A stretch of 64,000 bases of DNA, taken from Geosporobacter ferrireducens (GTDB lineage: Bacteria > Bacillota > Clostridia > Peptostreptococcales > Thermotaleaceae). The notes beneath the pieces are model-generated. The model was not told where the DNA came from and made no database searches. It saw only the letters and a list, made by a program, of their open reading frames with translations. The position numbers were made by a program, and so were the translations under genes. Position 1 is the stretch's first letter, and each line of letters starts with the position of its first letter. Shown here one piece after another: positions 1-8,065 of the stretch. The stretch lies in assembly GCF_001750685.1 (NCBI RefSeq), contig NZ_CP017269.1, forward strand, positions 4,753,416 to 4,817,415. Direction: 5' to 3'.

Positions 1-21
1 ACGAAATAAGAGAAATGAAGC

Positions 22-56
22 AAAGCTGACAGGATTTTGCTATTCCTATCAGCTTT
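22..56. terminator. Hairpin, probable terminator
   Basis: Arms AAAGCTGA and TCAGCTTT are extended inward by AGGA/TCCT with one unpaired base on each side. The T-run is poor on either strand. It lies just downstream of the minus-strand operon that ends at 117, so it may end that operon or a plus-strand gene outside the window. Confidence 0.5.
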
Positions 57-116
57 CTATTTGTAGTGAATGATCACAAAAAAATCTATGTCTATGGGTG
101 ATGCAGAGGAAACTTT

Positions 117-344
117 TTAACCTCCCCCTACGGGTGGAAAGATAGATACTGTATCATTGTCAGCTATGGCTGTATCAAGTTTAGCACCTCTTCCGTTAAT
201 CATGATAATAGTTGCTTCTTCTTCTGAGATATTCAGACGTTCAATGATATCTTTAGGAGTAGCGCCTTCTGCTAAATCCATCATCATTTCTTTCTCGCGA
301 TTATTTCTAAGGGTTGCAAATAGCTTTACTTTTATCTGCACCAT
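117..344 (-). CDS. MoaD/ThiS-like sulfur-carrier protein (tungsten operon)
   Basis: A 75-residue protein with the beta-grasp ubiquitin-like pattern of MoaD/ThiS. It opens with IKVKLFATLR and ends in PPVGGG; the terminal Gly-Gly is the tail that is adenylated and thiocarboxylated in this family. It is the last gene of the minus-strand tungsten operon, so a role in making or sulfurating the W-pterin cofactor is inferred. The ATG at 344 has GGGAGG six bases upstream; the longer GTG start at 350 sits too close to it. The extra third glycine at the end is slightly unusual, since family members normally end in two. Confidence 0.85.
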   Translation of the reverse strand: MVQIKVKLFATLRNNREKEMMMDLAEGATPKDIIERLNISEEEATIIMINGRGAKLDTAIADNDTVSIFPPVGGG

Positions 345-467
345 CCTCACCTCCCGTCTTCATTATACTGTAAATAGAATGAACTACCAAGGGGTGCATG
401 CTGTAAATTCAGTGGTGATGATTCGTATGAATATGACTCGTTCTTAAAATCGCTTTATTAAAAACTT

Positions 468-1667
468 CTATGGGCAAGCAATAATTCTTCTAGACCAAAG
501 ACACTCGGCACAGGATGGACTGTTGCCCCAGCAATCCATCTCATTGCTTTCTGTATAATTGCAGCCATCCTGAGATTTGCAATCGGTACAGGAAGGAAAA
601 AGATTTTCATCAACAACACGTCTAAAGTTGACATATCCAGAATCCATCCAAATATCCAGAAGGCTTTTTTCATTGACATTCCCCAAGTAACAGGGATACA
701 TTTGTTTCTTTCTACCATAGATATAGCACTGGTAGGTATGCATGAGTGCATAACAAGGGCTGATGTTGCCTTGATAGTTAATGGATAGGGACTTATCCTT
801 CACAAACTTACAACTGCGCTCAGTACGTAATTTCATATTGGACATCTGGGCAAAAATAGTAGTTCGTAAGGATTCTTTACCGAACATACGCCCTGTATCA
901 TCGATATCATATACAATTTCATCCTTCATGGATTCGTGATAGGGCAATAAATTACTGATAATGATCTGACTGGCTTTGAGATCGCATGCCAAACGGATCA
1001 GCTTCGGCAGATTGGCATAATTCTTCTTCATAGCTACAAACTCTATTCCCAGCTCCGGTTTTTTAGTCTTTCTTTCCTGCTTCGCAGCCTGCAAGTTAAC
1101 AACATTTTGTGTGACGCTTTGAAAGTCTGCGCCTTGACGAATTTCATTGTATTCATCCTCATCTGGACTATCTAGAGAGGTGAAGAGTACATCCAACTCT
1201 AAGTCGATCAGTTTTTGAATGTTTTCCTTTTGCAAGAAGGAACCATTTGTAATCATTTCGACCTTTAGGCCAAGATTCTTTACGGCACCCAGCATATCAA
1301 AAATCCTTGGATGGGTCATAGGCTCTCCAAAGCCGCCAAAATGGACAGATTTCAGATTAGGTAGCTCTTTAAGGTTCTTTATTATATTTTCAAAGGTTTC
1401 CCAATCCATATGGAGTAACTTATCCTGCCATGAACTGCGGATACAGGTTATACAGGAGAAATTGCATTCTGTAGTGACTTCTATATAGATCCGTTTCACA
1501 TCAGGCAGCAGGGGGATCAATCGATATCCGCCCTCTGTTGAAACAAATATAACTTCCTGCTCTTTCTCCAGAGACATTGGGAGTTGTATTTTCCCATCTT
1601 TGGCAATTACAATTTTTTTACCAACAGCGAAGAGTCCTGTTCCCAGTTCATTATTTAGTCTTTTCAT
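468..1667 (-). CDS. Radical SAM maturase of tungsten-cofactor oxidoreductase
   Basis: A 399-residue radical SAM protein. The cluster motif CNFSCITC gives Cys68, Cys72 and Cys75 (CX3CX2C), followed by HFGGFGEPMTHP and MITNGSFL of the SAM barrel. The C-terminal 130 residues are Cys-rich (CYLGNVNE, then CTDCKSQDGCNYTESNEMDC and a later CAEC), a SPASM-like domain for auxiliary Fe-S clusters. Architecture and position beside a tungsten AOR match the family named tungsten cofactor oxidoreductase radical SAM maturase, thought to modify the cofactor or the oxidoreductase. Start: GGAGG seven bases before the ATG. The gap to the upstream MoaD-like gene is 26 bp, so they are co-transcribed. Confidence 0.9.
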   Translation of the reverse strand: MKRLNNELGTGLFAVGKKIVIAKDGKIQLPMSLEKEQEVIFVSTEGGYRLIPLLPDVKRIYIEVTTECNFSCITCIRSSWQDKLLHMDWETFENIIKNLKELPNLKSVHFGGFGEPMTHPRIFDMLGAVKNLGLKVEMITNGSFLQKENIQKLIDLELDVLFTSLDSPDEDEYNEIRQGADFQSVTQNVVNLQAAKQERKTKKPELGIEFVAMKKNYANLPKLIRLACDLKASQIIISNLLPYHESMKDEIVYDIDDTGRMFGKESLRTTIFAQMSNMKLRTERSCKFVKDKSLSINYQGNISPCYALMHTYQCYIYGRKKQMYPCYLGNVNEKSLLDIWMDSGYVNFRRVVDENLFPSCTDCKSQDGCNYTESNEMDCWGNSPSCAECLWSRRIIACP

Positions 1668-1693
1668 CCACGTTCCTCCAATAACGTTAATTC

Positions 1694-2023
1694 TTACTTC
1701 TTTTTAATTTTAAAGTTTGCTTCATTATCTTGGTTTTTACCATAAAACCCTAGAGCTATCCGATATGGACCGGGACAGCCAGGAGGCAGAAAAGCCACAC
1801 GATCTCCTGGATGGATCACATAATCTAAAGCTTGGACAAAGCCATTTACGAAAATTACTTCAATTTCATCCAACGGAATTTCAAACTCTTCAGCTAATTC
1901 AGCACCTGTTATAGGTTTGTCGAGGTTCATGATTACAGGAATTTTACCGTATTTTTTTCGAAAAGCCGCATCCAAATGCAGAAAACCCCTCACCTCGATC
2001 ATTTGTTTGCTTTGCTCTGACAT
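1694..2023 (-). CDS. MoaD-like protein with PPGCPGPYR tail, AOR-associated
   Basis: A 109-residue beta-grasp protein of the MoaD/ThiS superfamily. The middle (ELAEEFEIPLDEIEVIFVNG, then VAFLPPG) follows the MoaD fold. Where a carrier ends in Gly-Gly, this one continues PPGCPGPYRIALGFYG and finishes in a lysine-rich tail. It therefore cannot be thiocarboxylated in the usual way unless it is processed. It lies between aor and the radical SAM maturase, so it is probably a cofactor-assembly partner or an AOR accessory subunit. The start is the internal ATG at 2023, eight bases after GGAGGG; the upstream in-frame ATG at 2056 has no ribosome site. Confidence 0.8.
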   Translation of the reverse strand: MSEQSKQMIEVRGFLHLDAAFRKKYGKIPVIMNLDKPITGAELAEEFEIPLDEIEVIFVNGFVQALDYVIHPGDRVAFLPPGCPGPYRIALGFYGKNQDNEANFKIKKK

Positions 2024-2144
2024 AGTACCTACTCCCTCCAAATGCTTTAATTTCATATGCTTGAAATATTCTTTCGATCGTTCATCATATGAATATGCTG
2101 TCTTAAAACAGCTAATGAAAGGTTTTGGATAAATATTAAAATTG

Positions 2145-2172
2145 AAGCCGGAACAAAGTCCGGCTTATTTTT
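2145..2172. terminator. Hairpin between aor and the downstream MoaD-like gene
   Basis: An 8-bp perfect stem, AAGCCGGA/TCCGGCTT, with a 6-nt loop. The T-run (TTATTTTTT) is on the plus strand, where no gene ends. Read on the minus strand it sits 53 bp after the aor stop and before the MoaD-like gene, so it may lower read-through into the accessory genes or protect the aor mRNA 3' end. Confidence 0.6.
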
Positions 2173-2224
2173 TCTAGAATATTTTTTCTCCCTAAAGCCA
2201 AGATGGCCAAGAGTGGAAATTCAA

Positions 2225-3964
2225 TTAGAAGTTGTAAACTTCGTCGATTTCTTCAGGCGAAAAGTCCCAAACTACATTGTGCGGAGAACATGGCTCATAC
2301 TCGAAGAATTCAGGAAGACGATCGTGGGCGTTGGTGAAACCGGCTGCCTTATTAAAGGCACGTTCAACCTTAAGGACAGATTCACCTAGTTTGTCAACGT
2401 CAGCAGCAGTTAATTCTATACCGTATTGTGCGTTAATCATATCGATCAGTGCCTGATATCCGCCAGGATTGTCAGCAATACCGAAATATACGAATAGACA
2501 CATGCCGGTACTATCTACAGCGGCAGTTCCGATTTGCATTGCACGGGCATATTCGATTTGACCCTCCTTCTTCAGCGGGTCAATATCTGCCCCTACCTTT
2601 AAGATATTACCGGAGATACAATATCCGGCAGTGTGGTCAGCACCCATAGGCGTAGTCGCATAAGTTAAGCCGATACCTTTGATAGGACGCGGATCGTAAG
2701 CTGGTATTGCTTGATCTTTTACTACCGGCGTTCTGAAAAGACCGCAGACCTTACCTACAACAGCTGTACCGCCGCCCAGAATTCTTCCTAACGGCGTTGG
2801 AACGGCGATTTGCTTGACAGCATCTAATACAGCTTTACCATCACCCCAAGGTAATAAACCACCTTCCATCGCAGTAGCTACTGCAACGGCAGTTTCGATA
2901 CTATCTATGCCTATATCGTCCATTTCACGGTCAATATAGGCAATGTCATCTAAATCTTGGATTCCGGCATCTGCGCCAAGGCCCCAAATGGTTTCATATT
3001 CAAAACCGCTGGTGATGTATTTTCCATCTTTATCCGGATACCACTGGGAACATCTGATGATACAACCAGGATGACAGCCATGAGATACTTTTCCCTCGCC
3101 GCCGCGTTCTGTGATAGTAGCATTTAATGTTTCACCAGAAATGTTATCGTTATGGTCAATGCGGCCAGCTGTAAAGTTTTTGGCTGGAAGACCGCCTGCT
3201 TCATTTAAGATGTTAACCAATACGTCAGTACCGTAAGCTGCTAAACCCTGACCTGCTACAGGGTGGTCTAAGAGGGCTTTAGCAAATACTTTTGAGGCTG
3301 CCCTGAATTTTTCAGGATCTGCAATTGGAACTGCACCAGCACCTGTATCATCGATAATCACAGCTTTTACCTTTTTAGAGCCCAATACTGCACCTAAACC
3401 ACCACGGCCTGCACTACGCATGTTGCCCTCAGGATCTTTGAAAGAAATATTTGCAGAAGGGAGACGATGTTCGCCAGCTGGACCAGCTAAAGCGATACCG
3501 ACTTTCTCGCCGTATTTTGCACTTAATATTTCGATAGCCTTATAATTTCCACATCCCCCAAGGATTTCAGCCGGAGCTTCGTCGATTGTTACGCCATTTA
3601 TATCCATTTTTATTACATAAAACTTATCGTCAGTAGGCATTCCTTCAATTACTAAAGCTTTGATACCAGCTTTAGCCATTTTTTGTGAAAAGGAGCCGCC
3701 GGAATTACTTTCTTTGATCGTACCGGTTAAGGGACTCTTTGCACCAACAGAAATACGTCCGGAATTAGGTGCTGTTGTACCGCTGAGTAAACCGGGAGCA
3801 AAGATGATTTTGTTGTTTTTGCCTAAAGCATGACAGGTAGGCTTTACTTCATCGGCAACAAAATTGGAAGTGAGGGCGCGTCCACCCAATCCTGCATATT
3901 TAGCTGGAACTTCATCAACCGTAACTTGTTTTGTCGTCATATCTACTCTTATAAATTTGTTCAC
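2225..3964 (-). CDS. aor: Tungsten-dependent aldehyde:ferredoxin oxidoreductase
   Basis: A 579-residue member of the AOR family (usual length near 600). It uses a tungsto-bispterin and one [4Fe-4S] cluster to interconvert aldehydes and carboxylic acids with ferredoxin in the cytoplasm. The cluster ligands appear as CHPGCIIRC (Cys297, Cys301, Cys305) with the fourth at Cys489 in STGMCLFVYFG. The first spacing is CX3C rather than the CX2C of the archaeal enzyme. N-terminal pterin-contact motifs are present (GLGGRALTS, SGRISVGAKSPLTG, RGGLGAVLGSK), as is DPRPIKGIGLTYATTPMGAD further on. The start is GTG at 3964 with GAGGAGGT upstream. It is first in its operon and preceded by a sigma-54 promoter. 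Confidence 0.95.
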   Translation of the reverse strand: MNKFIRVDMTTKQVTVDEVPAKYAGLGGRALTSNFVADEVKPTCHALGKNNKIIFAPGLLSGTTAPNSGRISVGAKSPLTGTIKESNSGGSFSQKMAKAGIKALVIEGMPTDDKFYVIKMDINGVTIDEAPAEILGGCGNYKAIEILSAKYGEKVGIALAGPAGEHRLPSANISFKDPEGNMRSAGRGGLGAVLGSKKVKAVIIDDTGAGAVPIADPEKFRAASKVFAKALLDHPVAGQGLAAYGTDVLVNILNEAGGLPAKNFTAGRIDHNDNISGETLNATITERGGEGKVSHGCHPGCIIRCSQWYPDKDGKYITSGFEYETIWGLGADAGIQDLDDIAYIDREMDDIGIDSIETAVAVATAMEGGLLPWGDGKAVLDAVKQIAVPTPLGRILGGGTAVVGKVCGLFRTPVVKDQAIPAYDPRPIKGIGLTYATTPMGADHTAGYCISGNILKVGADIDPLKKEGQIEYARAMQIGTAAVDSTGMCLFVYFGIADNPGGYQALIDMINAQYGIELTAADVDKLGESVLKVERAFNKAAGFTNAHDRLPEFFEYEPCSPHNVVWDFSPEEIDEVYNF

Positions 3965-4027
3965 AAAATTACCTCCTCTAAATAATTTTTATTCTTTTAT
4001 TAGAAATTTCTGTATACTGATACACGA

Positions 4028-4044
4028 AGCAAATATTATGCCAA
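4028..4044 (-). promoter_or_regulatory. Sigma-54 (-24/-12) promoter of the aor operon
   Basis: The minus strand reads TTGGCATAATATTTGCTT. GG (4042-4041) and GC (4030-4029) are 12 bases apart as required, and it matches the family consensus TGGCAC-N5-TTGCW except for T in place of the second C. The expected start of transcription is near 4017, about 50 bases before the aor start codon. Confidence 0.85.
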
Positions 4045-4135
4045 TTATTATAGAGGATTCTTATAAAATAAAAGAGTTAAAATATAACGTTTTCCTTCTG
4101 TAAAATCTAGTAGTTATGGAAAGCACTGCAGGATA

Positions 4136-4204
4136 CGTTCTAAAACGGAACACAAACCAAGAAAATAGCTGTTCTAAAATGATACAGTGTTCTGTTTCGA
4201 TACA
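4136..4204. promoter_or_regulatory. Three 17-bp upstream activator repeats
   Basis: Copies lie at 4136-4152 (CGTTCTAAAACGGAACA), 4170-4186 (TGTTCTAAAATGATACA) and 4188-4204 (TGTTCTGTTTCGATACA). All share TGTTCT near one end and GNWACA at the other, making imperfect dyads. They lie about 120 to 190 bp upstream of the predicted sigma-54 transcription start, the usual place for sites bound by a bacterial enhancer-binding protein. No such activator gene is in the window. Confidence 0.75.
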
Positions 4205-4476
4205 ATGACAGGAAGATTCCAGTCTATGAGAGTAATTAAATATTTCAGGTATTTATGTTATACAATTATAATATGCAGATATAAATGCTGTAATTGAAAA
4301 CATTCGTTATAAAATTGATTTAATTTCAGATTGATTACTAAAACCTGGCCGCCTTTATTTCAAGGAGGTCATTATATTTAAAACTTAATGAAGTTTTTAG
4401 GCAAGGTGGTTAGAAGCTATTAAATAGTAAATAAGAAGATATCAAATTTATGATGAAATAGAAAGGGGAACTCCGT
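4205..4476. other. Rest of the aor-tetR gap, no gene seen
   Basis: The 3965-4613 gap holds the sigma-54 promoter, the three repeats, a short protein remnant and a large hairpin, listed separately. In the remaining part I see only AT-rich sequence and a weak dyad near 4345-4372 (GGCCGCCTT...AAGGAGGTC) without a T-run. Confidence 0.5.
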
Positions 4477-4566
4477 ATGAAGAAGTAGGAACTAGATATT
4501 ATCAAACAAGCCATATTGAACGAACTGGAAGGATATGCGGATTATAAAATGTATCTCATAGGGTAG
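4477..4566 (+). pseudogene. Rubrerythrin/ferritin-like N-terminal remnant
   Basis: After a GAAAGGGGA ribosome-like site the frame reads MKK, a TAG stop, then ELDIIKQAILNELEGYADYK and a few more residues to a second TAG. The part after the first stop resembles the first ferritin-like helix of rubrerythrin-type proteins (pattern LKQAILNExEGxxFY). Only about 25 residues remain, and the end runs into a 27-bp inverted repeat. This is a dead fragment if the reading is right; the match is from memory of the family pattern. Confidence 0.4.
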
Positions 4567-4604
4567 ATTTTTTATTGTCTACTCTATGAAGTACATTTTA
4601 TAAT
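4541..4604. repeat. 27-bp inverted repeat / large hairpin
   Basis: Arms at 4541-4567 and 4578-4604 pair along 27 bases with one mismatch and two G-U pairs, around a 10-nt loop (TTTTTTATTG). It starts 9 bp past the minus-strand tetR stop, so it may serve as that gene's terminator, although no T-run follows. The size and symmetry also resemble a small palindromic repeat. Confidence 0.65.
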
Positions 4605-4613
4605 ATACTTTTA

Positions 4614-5210
4614 TTATTTATCCAGAGGTTTACCTAAAATACCATAGAAAAACAATGTAACCAACTCTTTAAAATATTTTCTGCTTTCTTCAAAATTAAG
4701 CAATGCATCGGAGCGTTTGCCTTCTCTAAACATATTAATATATATCAAAATAGCTTCGTTAGAAATACTGTGTTGAATATAACCTTCTTTTCGGCCCTTT
4801 TCAATTAATCTTAACATTAAGGGAATATATTTATTCTTAGTAAAATCTTCAGCAATCTGTCTAATAACAGGATCTTCTGACTTCAGCGATTTAAGAAAAT
4901 CAGGGTCCATCGCTGATAATTCACTGGTTCTTTCCGAGACATATGTTTCAATTTTTTCAGGGAATGGCAGATTGCTTTCAATCACTTCCATATCCTCATA
5001 CAGCCGTTTATTTAGAAGTGATAAAATTACATCTCTTAAAAGCTCGTCCTTACTACCAAAGTAGTTGTAGATTGTAACCTGGGACACTTTGGCTTTCTTG
5101 GCTATTTCAGCAACACTAACTCTTTGTACACCATGGGCAGAAAACAATTCAAAGGCCGCTTGACGGATATTTTCTTTTTTTCTTTCTGTGCGTTTTTCAA
5201 AGCCATCCAT
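4614..5210 (-). CDS. TetR-family transcriptional regulator
   Basis: A 198-residue regulator. The N-terminal helix-turn-helix is clear: IRQAAFELFSAHGVQRVSV, then EIAKKAKVSQVTIYNYFGSK at residues about 15-60. The remainder is an all-helical ligand-binding and dimer domain of ordinary length. It is divergent from rph across a 148-bp gap, the classical arrangement for a repressor of a resistance or efflux operon, so control of rph and the MFS gene is inferred. The ribosome site GAGGTGA precedes the ATG. No convincing TetR palindrome could be fixed in the AT-rich gap. Confidence 0.9.
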   Translation of the reverse strand: MDGFEKRTERKKENIRQAAFELFSAHGVQRVSVAEIAKKAKVSQVTIYNYFGSKDELLRDVILSLLNKRLYEDMEVIESNLPFPEKIETYVSERTSELSAMDPDFLKSLKSEDPVIRQIAEDFTKNKYIPLMLRLIEKGRKEGYIQHSISNEAILIYINMFREGKRSDALLNFEESRKYFKELVTLFFYGILGKPLDK

Positions 5211-5280
5211 TGTAAATTCACCTCATTAATAGATTACTATATTTTTTGAATAATATCAATAAAATAATTTCAAAATATTA

Positions 5281-5309
5281 TTGCGAGGCTATTCAATATG
5301 GTGTATTAT
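5281..5309 (+). promoter_or_regulatory. Candidate sigma-A promoter of rph
   Basis: TTGCGA (5281-5286), a 17-bp spacer and TATTAT (5304-5309), about 50 bp before the rph start. The position between the divergent tetR and rph genes fits a TetR-controlled promoter. Confidence 0.5.
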
Positions 5310-5358
5310 GAAATTAATAAATTATTTTAGTTCAAAATATACAAAGAGGTGATTTGAT

Positions 5359-7980
5359 ATGAGTGAATATGTATTATTATTTAATGAGATTGACAATAGG
5401 AAGCTCCCGGAAGTGGGAGGTAAAGGTGCTAATTTAGGAGAGTTATCTAAGATCGATGGGTTGCAGGTACCGGAGGGCTTTTGTGTCACCACAGAGGCCT
5501 ACAAAAGAACAATAGAGGATAACGAAGCCTATAAGTCACTTTTAGAACAATTATCCCATCTAAAGGTGCAAGATAGAGAAAAAATTGGAGAATTGAGCAA
5601 AAAGATTCGTAAGAACATCGAGGAAACAGAGATTGCAAAGGAAATAGAGGAATCTATTAGCAAAAATATATTAAAGCTAGGTGAAAAACATGCTTATGCA
5701 GTGCGTTCCAGTGCCACTGCCGAAGACTTGCCCACAGCCTCCTTCGCGGGCCAACAGGATACCTACTTGAATGTAGTGGGTAAGGATGCAATCCTTCAGC
5801 ATGTAAGAAAATGTTGGGTATCCTTATTTACCGATCGTGCTGTCACTTATCGTATTCAAAATAATTTTGACCACCGAAAGGTATATTTGTCAGTTGTCGT
5901 TCAGAGAATGATCTTTCCTCAAGCTTCTGGGATAATGTTTACGGCTGATCCTGTCACCGCAAACAGAAAGGTGTTATCTATCGATGCCAGCTTCGGATTG
6001 GGGGAGGCCTTGGTCTCTGGTTTAGTAAATGCTGACATCTATAAAGTCCGTGATGGAAGGATACTTGAAAAAAAGATCACGACAAAAGCAATGGCCATCT
6101 ATGGACTGAAAAATGGTGGGACTGAAGAACGGGAAGTCGACAAGCAAAAGCAAAATGTGCAAACGCTGACAGATGAGCAGATTCTACAGCTTGCAGATAT
6201 AGGCAGGAGGATTGAGGCATACTTCTCAAGACCCCAAGATATAGAATGGTGCCTGTTTGAGGGAAGATTTTATATCGTTCAAAGCCGCCCTATTACCACC
6301 TTATACCCTATACCGGAAAACGACGGAAAAAACCGTGTATATGTATCCTTAGGGCATCTACAGATGATGACCGATGATATAAAGCCTCTAGGGATGTCCT
6401 TCTGCCAAATGCTATCATTTTGGTTTGGTCAAAATCTAACACCGGCCGGCGGCAGACTCTTTATAGATGGAAGCTATGATCTTGCCTCACCTATAGGAAG
6501 GAAGATCTTACTCACCAGTACAGGCCATGCCGACATTTTAATGAAGAATGCTATATTAAATTTAATGACCCGCAAGAATTTTGTAAAGAGCTTACCTAAA
6601 GGGAAGGGGTCCATCAATGCCAGTTCAGGAGCCTTAGGATGGATCATTCCAGCTTATAAAGTATATCGAAAAAATGATATAAGGGGTATTGAAAAGGTCA
6701 TTGACTTTAATGAAGATCAGATAAAAGATATGGAACAAAGAATAGAAAAATTATCGGGCGAGGAGCTGTTGGCGTTTATTGTAAAGGATACTGGGGAATT
6801 AAAATCAATCCTAACTGGACCGCAAAATATGAGCTTGATGGTGGTAGGAGGCTATGCAAGCAACTGGGTTAATAAAAAAATGGAAAAGTGGTTGGGTGAA
6901 AAGGGTGCTGTAGACATCCTTTCGAAGTCAGTATTAAATAATATCACATCAGAGATGGGTCTTGAACTTCTCGATGTAGCGAATATAGTACGTAAGTATC
7001 CGGCAGTGGTAGAATATTTTAGCCATGCTAATCATGAAACCTTTATAAGTGATTTAAACAAGCTAAAAGGCGGTAATGAGGTATGGGAGGCGATGGAAAG
7101 TTTTTTAGAAAAATATGGAATGCGCTGCCCCGGTGAAATTGACATTACAAAACCTCGTTGGATTGAAAAGCCTACAGCACTCATCCCGATTATTCTCAGC
7201 AATATCAAAAGTGCTGAAAGGAACTCAAGCAGTGCTAAATTTGAACAGGGCAGATTGGAAGCAGAGGAGAAGGAAAGGGAGTTTTTGAAGCGGTTAGAGG
7301 AGCTGCCCGGCGGAAAGCGGAAAGCAAAAAAGGCGAAGCGGATGATCAGTATTCTACGAAATGTAATTGGTTTTAGAGAATACCCTAAATATTCCTTTAT
7401 TAAACGCTTCCAAATTTATAAAAATGCTCTTTTAAAGGAAGCTGATCTTCTCGTACAAAAAGGTATCATCAAGGAAAAAGAGGATATCTTTTATTTGTAC
7501 TATGAGGAACTTCACGATGTTGTTAGAACAAAAAAGCTGGATTACAGCATCATAACAAAAAGGAAAGAGGATTATGCCTTCTATGAAAAATTAACACCAC
7601 CTAGAGTGATGACCTCAGAGGGTGAAATCATATCAGGTGAATACAATACCGGTAATGTTCCAGAGGGTGCTTTAGCGGGTGTGCCGGTTTCATCAGGGGT
7701 TATAGAAGGCAGGGCAAGGGTAGTTTTGAAGGCGGAGGATGCCATAATTGAAGAGGGAGATATATTGGTAACAACATTTACGGACCCTAGCTGGACTCCA
7801 CTATTTGTATCTGTGAAAGGCTTAGTAACTGAAGTCGGCGGTCTCATGACCCATGGGGCTGTTATTACCCGGGAATATGGCATACCTGGAGTGGTAGGTG
7901 TAGAAAATGCAACAAAGCTAATCCGGGATGGGCAGAGAATCCGGGTAAATGGTACAGAAGGATATGTGGAAATATTGTAA
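5359..7980 (+). CDS. rph: Rifamycin-inactivating phosphotransferase (RPH type)
   Basis: An 873-residue, three-domain dikinase-like enzyme. The N-terminal ATP-grasp domain shows VGGKGANLGEL, VRSSATAEDLPTASFAGQQD and VQSRPITTL. A middle helical domain follows after GHLQMMTDDIKPLG, and the swivelling phospho-His domain is at the very C-terminus (GGLMTHGAVITREYGIP, His832). PEP synthase has its His domain in the middle and a pyruvate-binding barrel behind it. This protein has no barrel and matches the AD-RD-HD order of rifampin phosphotransferase, which transfers the beta-phosphate of ATP to rifamycins. Genes of this kind are often mislabelled PEP synthase. The next gene is an MFS exporter 85 bp on. 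The ribosome site is GAGGTGA. Confidence 0.9.
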   Translation: MSEYVLLFNEIDNRKLPEVGGKGANLGELSKIDGLQVPEGFCVTTEAYKRTIEDNEAYKSLLEQLSHLKVQDREKIGELSKKIRKNIEETEIAKEIEESISKNILKLGEKHAYAVRSSATAEDLPTASFAGQQDTYLNVVGKDAILQHVRKCWVSLFTDRAVTYRIQNNFDHRKVYLSVVVQRMIFPQASGIMFTADPVTANRKVLSIDASFGLGEALVSGLVNADIYKVRDGRILEKKITTKAMAIYGLKNGGTEEREVDKQKQNVQTLTDEQILQLADIGRRIEAYFSRPQDIEWCLFEGRFYIVQSRPITTLYPIPENDGKNRVYVSLGHLQMMTDDIKPLGMSFCQMLSFWFGQNLTPAGGRLFIDGSYDLASPIGRKILLTSTGHADILMKNAILNLMTRKNFVKSLPKGKGSINASSGALGWIIPAYKVYRKNDIRGIEKVIDFNEDQIKDMEQRIEKLSGEELLAFIVKDTGELKSILTGPQNMSLMVVGGYASNWVNKKMEKWLGEKGAVDILSKSVLNNITSEMGLELLDVANIVRKYPAVVEYFSHANHETFISDLNKLKGGNEVWEAMESFLEKYGMRCPGEIDITKPRWIEKPTALIPIILSNIKSAERNSSSAKFEQGRLEAEEKEREFLKRLEELPGGKRKAKKAKRMISILRNVIGFREYPKYSFIKRFQIYKNALLKEADLLVQKGIIKEKEDIFYLYYEELHDVVRTKKLDYSIITKRKEDYAFYEKLTPPRVMTSEGEIISGEYNTGNVPEGALAGVPVSSGVIEGRARVVLKAEDAIIEEGDILVTTFTDPSWTPLFVSVKGLVTEVGGLMTHGAVITREYGIPGVVGVENATKLIRDGQRIRVNGTEGYVEIL

Positions 7981-8025
7981 CACTTGATTTAACAGGATAA
8001 AAAGCAGAATAAAAAGTGCAGAAAT

Positions 8026-8045
8026 AGGGACCCTGTTGGGTCCCT
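8026..8045 (+). promoter_or_regulatory. Perfect 8-bp hairpin in the rph-MFS spacer
   Basis: AGGGACCC-TGTT-GGGTCCCT, followed by TAAACACAGGGGG, which carries the ribosome site of the MFS gene. There is no T-run, so it is more likely a processing or stabilising stem, or an operator, than a terminator. Confidence 0.6.
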
Positions 8046-8065
8046 TAAACACAGGGGGATTAGCA

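Noticed and set aside
5221..5358. AATAATAT...ATATTATT dyad as the TetR operator
   Set aside because: The gap is so AT-rich that several such dyads can be drawn; none has the usual 15-20 bp TetR symmetry.
5359..7980. PEP synthase
   Set aside because: No C-terminal pyruvate/PEP barrel, and the phospho-His is at the C-terminus; the RPH architecture fits better.
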